Below, piece after piece: positions 47,065 through 56,527 of a DNA stretch of 64,000 nucleotides; the first letter of the stretch is position 1, and the number at the start of each line of letters is the position of its first letter. The translations under genes and the position numbers were made by a program. Source of the stretch: JAHQVI01 sp963749875. Lineage in GTDB: Bacteria; Pseudomonadota; Alphaproteobacteria; Rhizobiales; Rhodomicrobiaceae. The stretch lies in assembly GCA_963749875.1 (NCBI GenBank), contig CAVVOX010000005.1, positions 1 to 64,000 of the forward strand, written 5' to 3'. The notes beneath the pieces were generated by a model. The model worked only from the letters and a program-made list of their open reading frames with translations. It was not told the origin of the DNA and made no database searches.

Positions 47065-47681
47065 TGGGCAAGCCTTTTGCCGCCGGGGATCAGCTCGTTC
47101 TCGCCAGCCACAATACGGGCAAGATCGCCGAATTCCGCGATCTGCTTCAGCCGGCGGGCATCGAGCTTCTGTCGGCCGGAGGGCTTGGCGTGACCGAGCC
47201 GGAGGAAACCGGCGAAACGTTCGAGGCCAATGCCAGGCTGAAGGCGGAGGCCACGGCACTGGCGACGGGCCTTCCCGCGCTTGCGGATGATTCCGGCCTC
47301 GAAGTCGAGGCGCTGGGCGGCGCGCCGGGCGTGTATTCGGCGCGTTGGGCCGGAGAGACCCGCGATTTCTATGCCGCCATGGCGCGTGTCGAGAAGGAAC
47401 TGCGTGCGAAGGGCGCGCTCGAGCCGCCGCCGCGCGCCAACTTCACCTGCATTCTCTGCCTGGCGATGCCGGATGGCGAAACCGAGGTCTATAAAGGCCA
47501 GGTCTTCGGCCATCTGACCTTCCCGCCGAGAGGCACAAATGGCTTCGGCTACGACCCGATCTTCGTGCCCGACGGCCGCTCCGTCACCTTCGGCGAGATG
47601 GACCCTGAGGAGAAACACCGCATCTCGCACCGTGCGGTGGCGTTCGAAGCCTTTGCGAAAGCCGGGCTGCCGCGCATATAA
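47064..47681 (+). CDS. rdgB: XTP/dITP diphosphatase
   Basis: House-cleaning NTPase that removes non-canonical purine nucleotides. 205 residues with LASHNTGKIAEFRDLL, ALADDSGLEVEALGG and FGYDPIFVPDG. Coupled to rph and followed by hemW after 6 bp. Confidence 0.96.
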   Translation: MGKPFAAGDQLVLASHNTGKIAEFRDLLQPAGIELLSAGGLGVTEPEETGETFEANARLKAEATALATGLPALADDSGLEVEALGGAPGVYSARWAGETRDFYAAMARVEKELRAKGALEPPPRANFTCILCLAMPDGETEVYKGQVFGHLTFPPRGTNGFGYDPIFVPDGRSVTFGEMDPEEKHRISHRAVAFEAFAKAGLPRI

Positions 47682-47687
47682 AGCGGC

Positions 47688-48860
47688 ATGGACGCGTTCG
47701 GCATCTACATCCACTGGCCCTATTGCGCGGCGAAGTGCCCTTATTGCGATTTCAACTCGCACGTTCGGCGCGATGTGAGCGAGGCGCGCTATCTCGCGGC
47801 GGTGCTGCGCGAGCTTGGCCTTTATTCCAACCTTGCGCCGGGCCGGACCGTTTCCAGCATCTTCTTCGGCGGCGGCACGCCGTCTCTGATGCATCCGGCG
47901 ACGGCCGCCGAGATCCTCGACGCGATCGCGGAGCACTGGCCGGTCGCGCCCGATGCCGAGATCACGCTGGAAGCCAACCCGTCAAGCGTCGAGGCGGCGC
48001 GTTTCGCCGATTTCCGCCGCGCGGGGATCAACCGCGTCTCGCTTGGGGTGCAGTCCCTCAGCGATGATCAGCTCCGGTTTCTCGGCCGTCTGCACAATGC
48101 GGCGGAAGCGCTGGCGGCCATCGACATCGCCAATGAGCATTTCGACCGCGTTTCCTTCGATCTGATCTATGCGCGGCCGGAGCAGACATGCACCGAATGG
48201 CGCGCTGAGCTGAGCCAGGCCCTCACGCTGGCGGCGGGCCATTTGTCGCTCTATCAGCTTACCATCGAGCCGGGCACCGCCTTTCACCGGCTGCACGAAG
48301 CCGGAAAGCTCGACGCGCCGCCCGACGATGATGCGGCCCGGCTCTATGAGCTGACGCAGGAGCTGTGCGAGGCCGCGGGGCTTCCGGCCTATGAAGTTTC
48401 GAACCACGCCCGTCCCGGCGAGGAAGCGCGGCACAATCTGCTCTATTGGCGCTATGGCGACTATGCGGGCATCGGACCGGGCGCGCATGGCCGCATCGGG
48501 ACGGCTCAAGGCCGGCTTGCCCTCTCCGCCGAGCGGGACCCCGCCAAATGGGCGATACAGGTCGAGCGGGACGGGCACGGACTCGCGACGCGCGAACCGC
48601 TCAGCAAGCTCGAGGAAGCCGAAGAAATGCTGCTGATGGGATTGCGGCTTTCGGAAGGTGTTTCGCCCCAGGCGCTCGAGCAACGGACCGGTTTCGCGAT
48701 CCCCCGGGAGGTCCGGCAGCTTCTGATGCTTGAGGATCTGCTGGAGGGAGACGGGACCGATGGGCGGATCAAAGTCTCGCCTCGCGGCCGTCTCGTCCTC
48801 AATTCCCTGATCGAGCATCTCGCGGCCAATCTCTGTCCGGCCGATAGCCTCGCCGTCTAA
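47688..48860 (+). CDS. hemW: Radical SAM heme chaperone HemW
   Basis: Coproporphyrinogen-III-oxidase-like radical SAM protein that delivers heme. The cluster motif is C-x3-C-x2-C in YCAAKCPYCDF, followed by FFGGGTPSLM. 390 residues, normal for HemW and without the extra N-terminal motif of HemN. Last gene of rph-rdgB-hemW. Confidence 0.95.
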   Translation: MDAFGIYIHWPYCAAKCPYCDFNSHVRRDVSEARYLAAVLRELGLYSNLAPGRTVSSIFFGGGTPSLMHPATAAEILDAIAEHWPVAPDAEITLEANPSSVEAARFADFRRAGINRVSLGVQSLSDDQLRFLGRLHNAAEALAAIDIANEHFDRVSFDLIYARPEQTCTEWRAELSQALTLAAGHLSLYQLTIEPGTAFHRLHEAGKLDAPPDDDAARLYELTQELCEAAGLPAYEVSNHARPGEEARHNLLYWRYGDYAGIGPGAHGRIGTAQGRLALSAERDPAKWAIQVERDGHGLATREPLSKLEEAEEMLLMGLRLSEGVSPQALEQRTGFAIPREVRQLLMLEDLLEGDGTDGRIKVSPRGRLVLNSLIEHLAANLCPADSLAV

Positions 48861-48868
48861 AGCAAGAT

Positions 48869-49146
48869 CGGTTCGGATGGAAATTACTTCTGCAGATTGC
48901 ACTGATTACCTCTCCCTGCGGAAAGCTTTGTGCAGCCGCATAGTCTGCGTCGTCCCGGCCGAAGAGCCGGGACCCATTCGCCTACCAATTCGGCAAAGTG
49001 CTTGCTGACAGGCGATCGGATCCCGGCTCGGCCTGCGGCCGTCCGGGATGACAAAGTGCGCGGCTTATTCGTGGAGATCCCCCACGCGAGAGAGGGGCCA
49101 CTGGCGCAGGCCTGATGCTTCGGCGTAAAATGATCCGGCTTTAGCG
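48869..49146 (+). repeat. Second-family repeat split by a third hairpin repeat
   Basis: The left part (48869-48920, starting CGGTTCGGATGGAAATTAC) and right part (49082-49146, ending GCGTAAAATGATCC) match the two halves of the repeat at 28055-28165. Between them is a different element with two hairpins, GTCCCGGC-CGAAGA-GCCGGGAC and ATCCCGG paired with CCGGGAT, a kind of repeat common in alphaproteobacteria. This is nesting: the third family entered the second. 49147-49217 holds nothing named. Confidence 0.7.
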
Positions 49147-49217
49147 CCTCGGCGCCGCGCCACAGCGCCGGAATCCCGTCCGGCCGGATCGAGCGGCCTT
49201 TATCGGGTGGGAAATCT

Positions 49218-49934
49218 GTGAAAAGAATCCATCTCCATGAACCGAGAGCTGCGGTGGAGCTGGCGATGCCGGATGCGGGAAGTTGGATCGAGCGTTTTCC
49301 CGGCCTGGTGCGGCTGGAAGGCGAGCTGCGGGACGCAATCCTCACGCGGAGCCGGGTCGTGCAATTACCGGCCGGCAGCCGCATCTTCGGGCCCGGTCAG
49401 GCGCCGGAAAATTTTCTCCTGCTCCTCGAAGGCACCATTCGCGTTCAGCAGGTCTCCGAAAGCGGCCGCGAAATCGTTCTCTACCGCGTCGAGGCGGGCC
49501 AGAGCTGTGCGCTGACGACGGCCTGCCTGATGAGCTACGAGGACTATCTCGCCGAAGCGATCGCCGAGACCGACATCTGCGCCGTCGCGATCCCGCGCGC
49601 AACGTTCGAAGAGCTGATCGCGCGCTCGCCCGAATTTCGCCGCTTCGTCTTCACCGCATTCAGCGTCCGCGTAACCAATCTGTTCCGGGTCATCGAAGAG
49701 GTCGCATTCGCCAGGCTCGACATCCGCCTGGCCGAGCGGCTCCTGGCGATGGCCAAGGGAACCGATCACATCTCGATCACCCAGCAGCAACTTGCGTCCG
49801 AACTCGGAACCGCGCGCGAAGTCGTCAGCCGCCTCTTGAACGAGTTCCAACGGCGCGGCTGGCTGACCATCAGCCGGGGCGGCCTGATCATCAATGACCG
49901 GGACGCGATTGCGGCGCTCGCAAAGGAGGCCTGA
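49218..49934 (+). CDS. Crp/Fnr-family transcriptional regulator
   Basis: Regulator of 238 residues with a cyclic-nucleotide-like sensor domain (IFGPGQAPENFLLLLEGTIRVQQ) and a Crp-type helix-turn-helix (ITQQQLASELGTAREVVSRLLNEFQRRG). It lacks the N-terminal cysteine cluster of Fnr, but has C96-C102-like cysteines (SCALTTACLM) that could sense reactive sulfur; this is inference. It begins the sulfide-detoxification region and likely controls it. GTG start at 49218; an ATG 16 codons later is possible. Confidence 0.88.
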   Translation: MKRIHLHEPRAAVELAMPDAGSWIERFPGLVRLEGELRDAILTRSRVVQLPAGSRIFGPGQAPENFLLLLEGTIRVQQVSESGREIVLYRVEAGQSCALTTACLMSYEDYLAEAIAETDICAVAIPRATFEELIARSPEFRRFVFTAFSVRVTNLFRVIEEVAFARLDIRLAERLLAMAKGTDHISITQQQLASELGTAREVVSRLLNEFQRRGWLTISRGGLIINDRDAIAALAKEA

Positions 49935-49950
49935 GCCGATGCCCCCTTTA

Positions 49951-49965
49951 TGTGACAAAGTTACA
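49951..49965. promoter_or_regulatory. Candidate Crp/Fnr operator
   Basis: TGTGACAAAGTTACA is a near-perfect inverted repeat (arms TGTRAC and GTTACA, one mismatch). It lies 17 bp after the regulator gene and about 57 bp before the DUF2892 gene, a fitting place for the regulator to act. Confidence 0.55.
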
Positions 49966-50021
49966 GAAGCCGTCTCGTTTTGGGTCCATTCTGCCGCCGC
50001 AACCTGAAAAGGACCCACGCC

Positions 50022-50225
50022 ATGCCTTTAAATGTCGGAACTGTTGATCGCGTTTTCCGCGTCATCCTTGGGCTCGTATTGCTGAGCCTGGTCTTTATCG
50101 GTCCCCAGACCTATTGGGGCCTCATAGGAATCATCCCGCTTGCCACGGCGCTGTTCGGCTATTGCCCGGCCTATTCGCTGCTCGGCATTCGGACCTGCCC
50201 GATGCGCACGCAAAAGCGCGCCTGA
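50022..50225 (+). CDS. DUF2892 (YgaP-like) membrane protein
   Basis: 67 residues with two membrane helices. MPLNVGTVDRVFRVILGLVLL and GLIGIIPLATALFGYCPAYSLLGIRTC match the DUF2892 family, which is found as the tail of YgaP-type rhodanese proteins and beside persulfide dioxygenases. Likely part of sulfide detoxification. Ends with a conserved cysteine pair. Confidence 0.87.
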   Translation: MPLNVGTVDRVFRVILGLVLLSLVFIGPQTYWGLIGIIPLATALFGYCPAYSLLGIRTCPMRTQKRA

Positions 50226-50261
50226 CCGGCCGCCGATTCGCACGAATTGCGCATCGGAGTG

Positions 50262-50816
50262 ATGACCGAGTTTACACCTATCGAGGCCCTGATTGGCGGC
50301 GGGCTGATCGGAGCGGCAGCCGTTCTGCTCTTGGCCATTCATGGCCGGATTGCCGGGATCACCGGCATTTTGAGCGGCTTGCTGCCGCCGGTTACCAAAT
50401 TGGATTAGGGCGGGCGCGCCGCCTTCCTTGCCGGCATGGTCGCCTCGGAACCGGATTGATTTTCGGCGTCGGCATCCTAATTTCGGGCATGACGAGCCCC
50501 TGCGAAGATACTGAATTTTTTCGATTTCGCGGGACATTGGGATCCGAGCCTCGCATTTGGCATGGCCGGCGCGCTGAGAAAGCGGCGAGCAGCTATGCTT
50601 GTTCTGGCGCGGGACAGGCCGCCCCTCGTGCCGCGCTTCAACGTGCCGGCGGCGATCGCAACTTATCGCCGGCGCGGCGGTTTTCGGTATTGGTCGGGGA
50701 CTGAGCGGTTTCCGCCCCCGCGGTCTCATCCCTGCCCTCGGGCTCGGAAGGGGCGAACCGCGCCTCTTCTTCGCCGGCCTTATCTCAGGAATTGTGGGAA
50801 CACGGGCGTCGGCGCG
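50262..50816 (+). pseudogene. Decayed YeeE/YedE-type sulfur transporter pair
   Basis: The first 48 codons (MTEFTPIEALIGGGLIGAAAVLLL) are a good YeeE/YedE start with a GGAG site, then TAG replaces the codon after KLD. In the same frame GRAAFLAGMV continues, after which the central half of the protein is missing. The following bases read as the partner protein: GLIFGVGILISGMTSP, then in another frame KILNFFDFAGHWDPSLAFGMAGAL, then AGAAVFGIGRGLSGF and GEPRLFFAGLISGIVG. So two genes have been fused by a deletion and broken by stop and frameshifts. Intact versions import or export thiosulfate or other sulfur compounds. Confidence 0.85.
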
Positions 50817-50874
50817 CCTGAATTATTGCCGTCATACCGCTCCTGCCGAATCTGACACCCGAAAGGAGAATGAA

Positions 50875-51765
50875 ATGCCACACGACCTTCCCATCGACAT
50901 GACCGTCAAGCCGGAAGTGACGGCGTTCTTCGACGAGCAGACCAACACGATTTCATATGTCGTTAAGGATCCGAACTCCCAAGCCTGCGCGATCGTCGAT
51001 TCCGTCATGGATATCGACTACGCCGCCGGCAGGATCAGCTATGATTCCGCAAACGAGATCATCGACTTCGTTCAAAAGAATGACCTTCAAGTGGAATGGC
51101 TGATCGAAACGCATGCGCACGCCGACCATCTGTCCGCGGCGCCCTACATCCAGCAGAAGCTTGGCGGCAAGCTCGGCATTGGGGAGAACATTAAGATCGT
51201 GCAGGATGTGTTCGGCAAGATCTTCAATGAAGGCACCGAGTTCCAGCACGACGGCAGCCAATTCGACAAGCTGTTCAAGGAAGGCGACACCTATCAGATC
51301 GGTTCGATGACCGCCTTTACGATGCATACGCCCGGCCATACGCCGGCCTGCATGACCCATGTCGTCGGCAATGCCGCATTCGTCGGCGATACGCTGTTCA
51401 TGCCGGATGGCGGCACGGCCCGCGCCGATTTTCCGGGCGGGGATGCGCGGCAGCTCTACCGCTCGATCAAGAAGGTGCTGGAACTGCCGGACGAGATGCG
51501 CCTGTTCATGTGCCACGACTACGCCCCTGGCGGACGCGAGATCAAATGGGAAACCACGGTCGCGGAAGAGAAGGCGGCGAACATCCACGTCCGCAACGGC
51601 ATTTCGGAGGACGAGTTCGTCAAGATGCGCACCGAGCGCGACGCCACCCTCGACATGCCGAAGTTGATCATCCCGTCGATCCAGGTAAACATCCGCGCGG
51701 GTCAGCTTCCCCCGGCCGAAGACAACGGCACCCGCTATCTGAAGGTCCCTGTCAACAAACTATAA
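50875..51765 (+). CDS. MBL-fold persulfide dioxygenase (Blh-like)
   Basis: Iron-dependent oxidase of 296 residues that turns glutathione persulfide into sulfite and glutathione. The metal motif is H80-x-H82-x-D84-H85 (ETHAHADH), with further ligands in HTPGHT and VGDTLFMPD, and the Blh-type tail HDYAPGGREIKWETTVAEEKAANIHV. Start at MPHDLPIDM after AAGGAG; upstream codons belong to the decayed transporter. Followed by the phosphatase/SQR fusion after 22 bp. Confidence 0.93.
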   Translation: MPHDLPIDMTVKPEVTAFFDEQTNTISYVVKDPNSQACAIVDSVMDIDYAAGRISYDSANEIIDFVQKNDLQVEWLIETHAHADHLSAAPYIQQKLGGKLGIGENIKIVQDVFGKIFNEGTEFQHDGSQFDKLFKEGDTYQIGSMTAFTMHTPGHTPACMTHVVGNAAFVGDTLFMPDGGTARADFPGGDARQLYRSIKKVLELPDEMRLFMCHDYAPGGREIKWETTVAEEKAANIHVRNGISEDEFVKMRTERDATLDMPKLIIPSIQVNIRAGQLPPAEDNGTRYLKVPVNKL

Positions 51766-51787
51766 CGCAAAGCGACAAGGAGACGTC

Positions 51788-53507
51788 ATGGAGCTTCGTA
51801 AGATCACAGATGAGTTGACGGTCTCTCCGCAGATCGCGGTCGAGGACGTCAAGGCGATCAAGGCCGCCGGCTTCAAATCGATCGTGTCACACCGTCCCGA
51901 TGGCGAAGCGGCGGATCAGCCGCTCTTCCACGAGATAGAAGGCGCGGCGAAGGCCGCCGGGCTTGAAGTCCGCCATCAGCCGGTCGTGTCGGGCCGCATG
52001 TCCGACGAGGATGCGGTCGCATTCGGCGAGTTGATGCGCAGCCTGCCAAAGCCGGTCTTCGCATTCTGCCGGACCGGCACGCGCTCGGCTTCGCTATGGG
52101 CGCTGAGCTACGCCAAGACGCACCCGGTGCCCGAAATCCTCGAACGGACCAAGATGGCCGGGTACGACATGGGCGGCATCGTCCGCCGCATCGCCAATGG
52201 CGGCAAGACGCCGACCAATGTCGCCGACGCCAGCCATGAGATCGTCATTATCGGCGGCGGCGCGGCGGGCATCTCCGTCGCTTCCAGCCTGCTCGCGCGC
52301 CGTCCGGATCTCGACATCGCCCTCATCGACGCGGCGGATGTCCATTATTATCAGCCAGGCTGGACGCTCGTCGGCAGCGGCGTTTTCGATCCCGGCGATA
52401 CGGTCCGCACCATGTCGTCGGTGCTGCCCGGCGGCGTCAAATGGATCAAGGCGGCTGTGACGGCGTTCGAACCGAAGGACGACGCGATCATCCTGGAAGG
52501 CTGCCGGGTGGTGAAATACAAGCGGCTGATCGTCTGTCCCAGGCCTGAAGCTCGACTGGCACAAGGTCGAGGGCCTCGTCGACACGCTCGGCCACAACGG
52601 CGTCACCTCCAACTACCGCTATGACCTTGCGCCTTACACCTGGGAGCTGGTGCGGGGGATGAGGTCCGGCCGCGCGGTGTTCACTCAGCCGCCCATGCCG
52701 ATCAAATGCGCGGGCGCTCCGCAAAAGGTGATGTATCTGTCCGCAGACCACTGGCGCCAGAACGGCGTTCTCAAGGACATCGATGTAAGCTTCTGCAACG
52801 CGGGCGGCGTTCTGTTCGGTGTCGCGGACTATGTTCCGGCGCTGATGGAATATGTGAAGCGCTACGACGTCGACCTCAAATTCCATCATAATCTGATCGC
52901 CATTGACGGGCTCGCGAAAAAGGCCTGGTTCAGGAAGACTGTGCCTGATACGGAGCCGGAAACGGTCGAAGTTCCCTTCGATATGATCCATGTCACCCCG
53001 CCGCAGACCGCGCCGGACTTCATTCGCGTCTCGCCGCTCGCCGATCAGGCAGGCTGGGTGGATGTCGATCAGCAGACGCTCCGCCATAAGACGTTCGACA
53101 ACATCTACGCGCTTGGCGATGTCTCCTCGGCCCCCAACGCCAAAACAGCCGCCGCCGCGCGGAAGCAGGCGCCGATCGTTGCTGAAAATGTGCTCATCGA
53201 TATGGGGCTGCGCCCTGTCGGCGATGCGATCTATGATGGCTACGGCTCCTGCCCGCTGACGGTTGAACGCGGCAAGATCGTGCTGGCCGAATTCGGCTAT
53301 GGCGGCAAGCTGCTGCCGAGCTTTCCGAGATGGCTGATCAATGGCAAGCGACCGTCGCGGCTGGCCTGGTGGCTCAAGGAGCGGATTTTGCCGCCGGTCT
53401 ATTGGAGGGCGATGCTCAAGGGCCGCGAATGGTTGGCGAAGCCGAAGGTGATAGAGCGGGTGCAGGTCGAACAGCCGATCGAGACCGAGACGAAGAAGGC
53501 GGCTTGA
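51788..53507 (+). pseudogene. Phosphatase-like/sulfide:quinone oxidoreductase fusion, interrupted by a one-base frameshift
   Basis: The N-terminal 110 residues are a DUF442/TIGR01244 phosphatase-like domain with FCRTGTRSASLWAL (C94). The rest is an FAD-dependent sulfide:quinone oxidoreductase (IVIIGGGAAGISVASSLL, YYQPGWTLVGSG, then PPMPIKCAGAPQKVMYLS and NIYALGDVSSAPNAKTAAAARKQAP). The frame breaks at CCC, 52538-52540; deleting one C restores VCPGLKLDWHKVEGL and a 572-residue protein. As written it makes 278 residues plus a separate 285-residue frame. It would oxidise sulfide to a persulfide used by the neighbouring dioxygenase. Confidence 0.9.
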
Positions 53508-53518
53508 GTGCTGGTAAG

Positions 53519-53648
53519 CTGGATCAACCCTCGTTCAAGTGGAATCACTTGAACGAGGTCAAGCTGATCGATTTCAAAAGACGAGCGCAACTGTTCCCGC
53601 GTCCATCCCTGCCTTCGCGGGGACATGCTTGGACGCGCGTTGCGCTAG
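53519..53648 (+). repeat. CTAG-bounded two-hairpin repeat, copy F (long form)
   Basis: 130 bp beginning CTGGATCAACCC (one change from CTAG) and ending GTTGCGCTAG. It lies between the SQR fusion stop and the SulP start, only 9 bp before the latter, so it occupies the position of the SulP leader or RBS. Confidence 0.93.
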
Positions 53649-53657
53649 GCTGGATCG

Positions 53658-55451
53658 ATGGACAGGCCCGTGTCGAACACCCCCTCGCCTGGGCGCGCCG
53701 CCGTGCGCCTGCCTGACGCGCTCAAACGGGCCATGCCCATCTTCCAATGGGGCGCGGCCTATTCGCGCGAGACCTTCTCGAGCGACATGCTTGCCGCCGT
53801 GATCGTCACGATCATGCTGATCCCGCAGAGCCTTGCCTATGCGCTGCTCGCGGGCCTGCCGCCCGAGGCGGGGCTCTATGCCAGCATTCTCCCGCTCGGC
53901 GTCTACGCTCTCTTCGGCAGCAGCCGGACGCTGGCCGTGGGGCCGGTGGCCGTCGTCTCCCTGATGACGGCGTCGGCTGCCGATCAGGCGGCGGCTTCCG
54001 GCGTCATCGATCACGTCAGCGCGGCGCTGTTGCTCGCCCTGCTCTCGGGCCTGTTCCTCATCGTGATGGGCGTGTTCCGGCTTGGCTTCGTGGCAAATTT
54101 CCTCAGCCATCCGGTCATATCCGGCTTCATCACCGCGTCCGGCCTCATCATCGCGGCGAGCCAGCTCAAGCATATTCTGGGCATCCAAGCAGGCGGCGAC
54201 AACCTGGCTGCGCTCCTGACCGACCTCGTCTCCAATCTCGACCAGGTCAATCTGGCGACACTCCTCATCGGCGTTTCGGCGACGGCCTTTCTGTTCTGGT
54301 CCCGCAACAAGCTGAAGCCGTTGCTCATCGGGCGGAGGTGGCACGCCAGGTCCGCCGATATCGTCGCCAAATCGGCCCCCGTCGCCGCCGTCGCGGTGAC
54401 GACGCTGCTCGCCTGGGCGCTCGCCTTGCCCGAACGCGGGGTGACGATCGTCGGGGATATTCCGCAAGGGCTGCCGCCGCTCACGCTACCCGGTCTCGAC
54501 CTTTCAATTCTGGCGCAACTGGCCGGGCCCGCGGCGCTCATCAGCCTGATCGGCTTTGTCGAATCCATTTCCGTCGCCCAGACGCTCGCGGCGAAGCGGC
54601 GTCAGCGCATTCACCCGAACCGGGAGCTGGTCGGGCTCGGCGCGGCCAATGTCGCGGCGTCCTTCACGGGCGGCTATCCGGTGACGGGCGGCTTTGCGCG
54701 GTCCGTCGTCAATTTCGATGCCGGCGCCGAAACGCCTGCCGCCGGCGCCTTCACGGCGGTTGGCATCCTCATTGCGGCGTTGCTGCTGACGCCTTTCCTG
54801 TATTTCCTCCCCAAGGCGACGCTTGCGGCCACGATCATCGTCGCTGTCCTTTCGCTCGTCGATCTGGGCGCGCTGAAGCGGACCTGGGACTATTCGGGCA
54901 GCGATTTCGCGGCCATGGCGGCGACGATCGGCATCACCCTTATCTTCGGCGTCGAAGCCGGGATCATCACCGGCGTCGTCACCTCGATCGCGCTGCATCT
55001 CTGGCGCACGAGCCGGCCGCACTACGCCATCGTCGGCCAGGTTCCGGGCACGGAGCATTTCCGCAATGTGAAGCGGCACGATGTGGTGACCAGCAATGAA
55101 GTGCTGACCATCCGGGTCGATGAAAGCCTCTATTTCCCGAATGCGCGCTTTCTCGAGGAGGAAATCGCGGCGCTTGCCGCCGATTGTCCGGAGGTCAAAC
55201 ACATCATTCTGATGTGCCCGGCGGTCAATCATATCGATGCAAGCGCGCTGGAGAGCCTGGAGGCGATCAACCACTTCCTCCGCGACGCGGGCGTGACGTT
55301 TCATCTTTCCGAGGTGAAGGGGCCGGTGCTCGACCGTTTGCGGCACAGTCATTTCCTCGATGAGCTGACGGGCCGGGTCTTCCTCTCCCAATATCAGGCG
55401 ATCCAGACGCTTGCGCCGCAATCGCTTCGAGACGAGCCTGTCCCTGCCTGA
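53658..55451 (+). CDS. SulP-family sulfate permease with STAS domain
   Basis: Membrane carrier of 597 residues with about eleven to fourteen helices (QSLAYALLAGLPPEAGLYASI, VVSLMTASAADQA, TGGYPVTGGFARSVVNFDAGAETPAAGAFTAVGI) and a C-terminal STAS domain at about 445-570. SulP proteins move sulfate, bicarbonate or other anions. Beside a sulfide-oxidation cluster it probably exports sulfite or sulfate, or works as an importer. Ribosome binding must arise within or beside repeat F. Confidence 0.93.
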   Translation: MDRPVSNTPSPGRAAVRLPDALKRAMPIFQWGAAYSRETFSSDMLAAVIVTIMLIPQSLAYALLAGLPPEAGLYASILPLGVYALFGSSRTLAVGPVAVVSLMTASAADQAAASGVIDHVSAALLLALLSGLFLIVMGVFRLGFVANFLSHPVISGFITASGLIIAASQLKHILGIQAGGDNLAALLTDLVSNLDQVNLATLLIGVSATAFLFWSRNKLKPLLIGRRWHARSADIVAKSAPVAAVAVTTLLAWALALPERGVTIVGDIPQGLPPLTLPGLDLSILAQLAGPAALISLIGFVESISVAQTLAAKRRQRIHPNRELVGLGAANVAASFTGGYPVTGGFARSVVNFDAGAETPAAGAFTAVGILIAALLLTPFLYFLPKATLAATIIVAVLSLVDLGALKRTWDYSGSDFAAMAATIGITLIFGVEAGIITGVVTSIALHLWRTSRPHYAIVGQVPGTEHFRNVKRHDVVTSNEVLTIRVDESLYFPNARFLEEEIAALAADCPEVKHIILMCPAVNHIDASALESLEAINHFLRDAGVTFHLSEVKGPVLDRLRHSHFLDELTGRVFLSQYQAIQTLAPQSLRDEPVPA

Positions 55452-55532
55452 AATCGCCGGCCGTTATCGGCTTGCTCCGAAAGCCGTGCTAAAGATGCTG
55501 CATTGAGCGAAGTCCCGGAGAACAGCAGCATC

Positions 55533-56525
55533 ATGAACGAGCTCAGGCAGGACCGAATCAGCGGTCAGTGGGTGACGATTGCGCAAAGCCGTGGAAACCG
55601 GCCGCAGCAAGTGGCGAAAAATTCGCAGACGCCGCCCGGTGATAAGACGCAACCCTGTCCCTTTTGCCCCGGCAATGAGAGCGAATTGCCCGGGATCGTC
55701 GCCGAATATCCCGCCGCGTCTGCGCCTGGCTGGCAGGTTCGTGTTACCCCGAATAGATATGCGGCGTTCAAACCCGAGGGCGAACCGTGCCAGCCGTCCG
55801 CATCCGGGGCGCTCCCCGCCTATGGGTACCACGAGGTCATCATCGAAACGCCCCGGCATGAGGCGAATCTGGACACGCTCCGCGATGACGAATTGCTGAC
55901 CGCCATGCGGGCATACCGGGATCGATTCTCCGAGCTGATGTCGCGGGACAGCATTTCGACGGTCACTCTGTTCCGCAATTATGGGCCGGGCAGCGGCGCC
56001 TCGATCGTTCACGCTCATGCCCAGATCATCGCCACGGCGATCCGCCCCGAGAAGCTGAAGGCGCTGGAGGCCCGCGGGCGCGAGCATTTCGCCCAGCACG
56101 GCTCCTGCCTGGTCTGCGATGAGCTGGAACGGGAATTGGGGGCCGCGGCAAGGATCGTCGAGGAGGGCGAAGCTTTCGTCACCCTCGTTCCCTACGCGCC
56201 GCAATATGTGTCCGAGATCTGGATCGTTCCGAAGCGGCATCAGGCGCGCTTTGACGAGATGACCGATGGCGAGCTGGAAGCATTCGGTTTCGCGCTTCGC
56301 GGCGCCTTGCGGCGGCTGCGGCAGGTCCGCGGCGATGTCGCGTACAATTTCGCCATCAACTCCGCGGCAAGGGATGAGCGCGGCGCGCCGCATGTCCACT
56401 GGCGCTTGCGGCTCGCCCCGCATATCAGCGAAAAAGGCGGCTTCGAGCTGGGAACGGATATCGCCGTCGTCGCATCCAGCCCGGAACAGGACGCAGCCGC
56501 CTTGCGAGCGGCCGGCGGCGATTGA
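55533..56525 (+). CDS. galT: Galactose-1-phosphate uridylyltransferase
   Basis: Leloir-pathway enzyme, 330 residues. The zinc pair CPFCPGNE, the second part of the fold, and the active-site H-x-H-x-Q in SIVHAHAQIIA are all visible; bacterial GalT more often has HPHPQ. NEE-like ligands follow in IWIVPKRHQARFDEM. The ATG of MNELRQDRISGQWV is chosen because other GalT proteins begin there; a TTG 30 bp upstream gives a longer frame. IS5 copy 2 lies directly after the stop. No other gal gene is near. Confidence 0.92.
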   Translation: MNELRQDRISGQWVTIAQSRGNRPQQVAKNSQTPPGDKTQPCPFCPGNESELPGIVAEYPAASAPGWQVRVTPNRYAAFKPEGEPCQPSASGALPAYGYHEVIIETPRHEANLDTLRDDELLTAMRAYRDRFSELMSRDSISTVTLFRNYGPGSGASIVHAHAQIIATAIRPEKLKALEARGREHFAQHGSCLVCDELERELGAAARIVEEGEAFVTLVPYAPQYVSEIWIVPKRHQARFDEMTDGELEAFGFALRGALRRLRQVRGDVAYNFAINSAARDERGAPHVHWRLRLAPHISEKGGFELGTDIAVVASSPEQDAAALRAAGGD

Positions 56526-56527
56526 AC

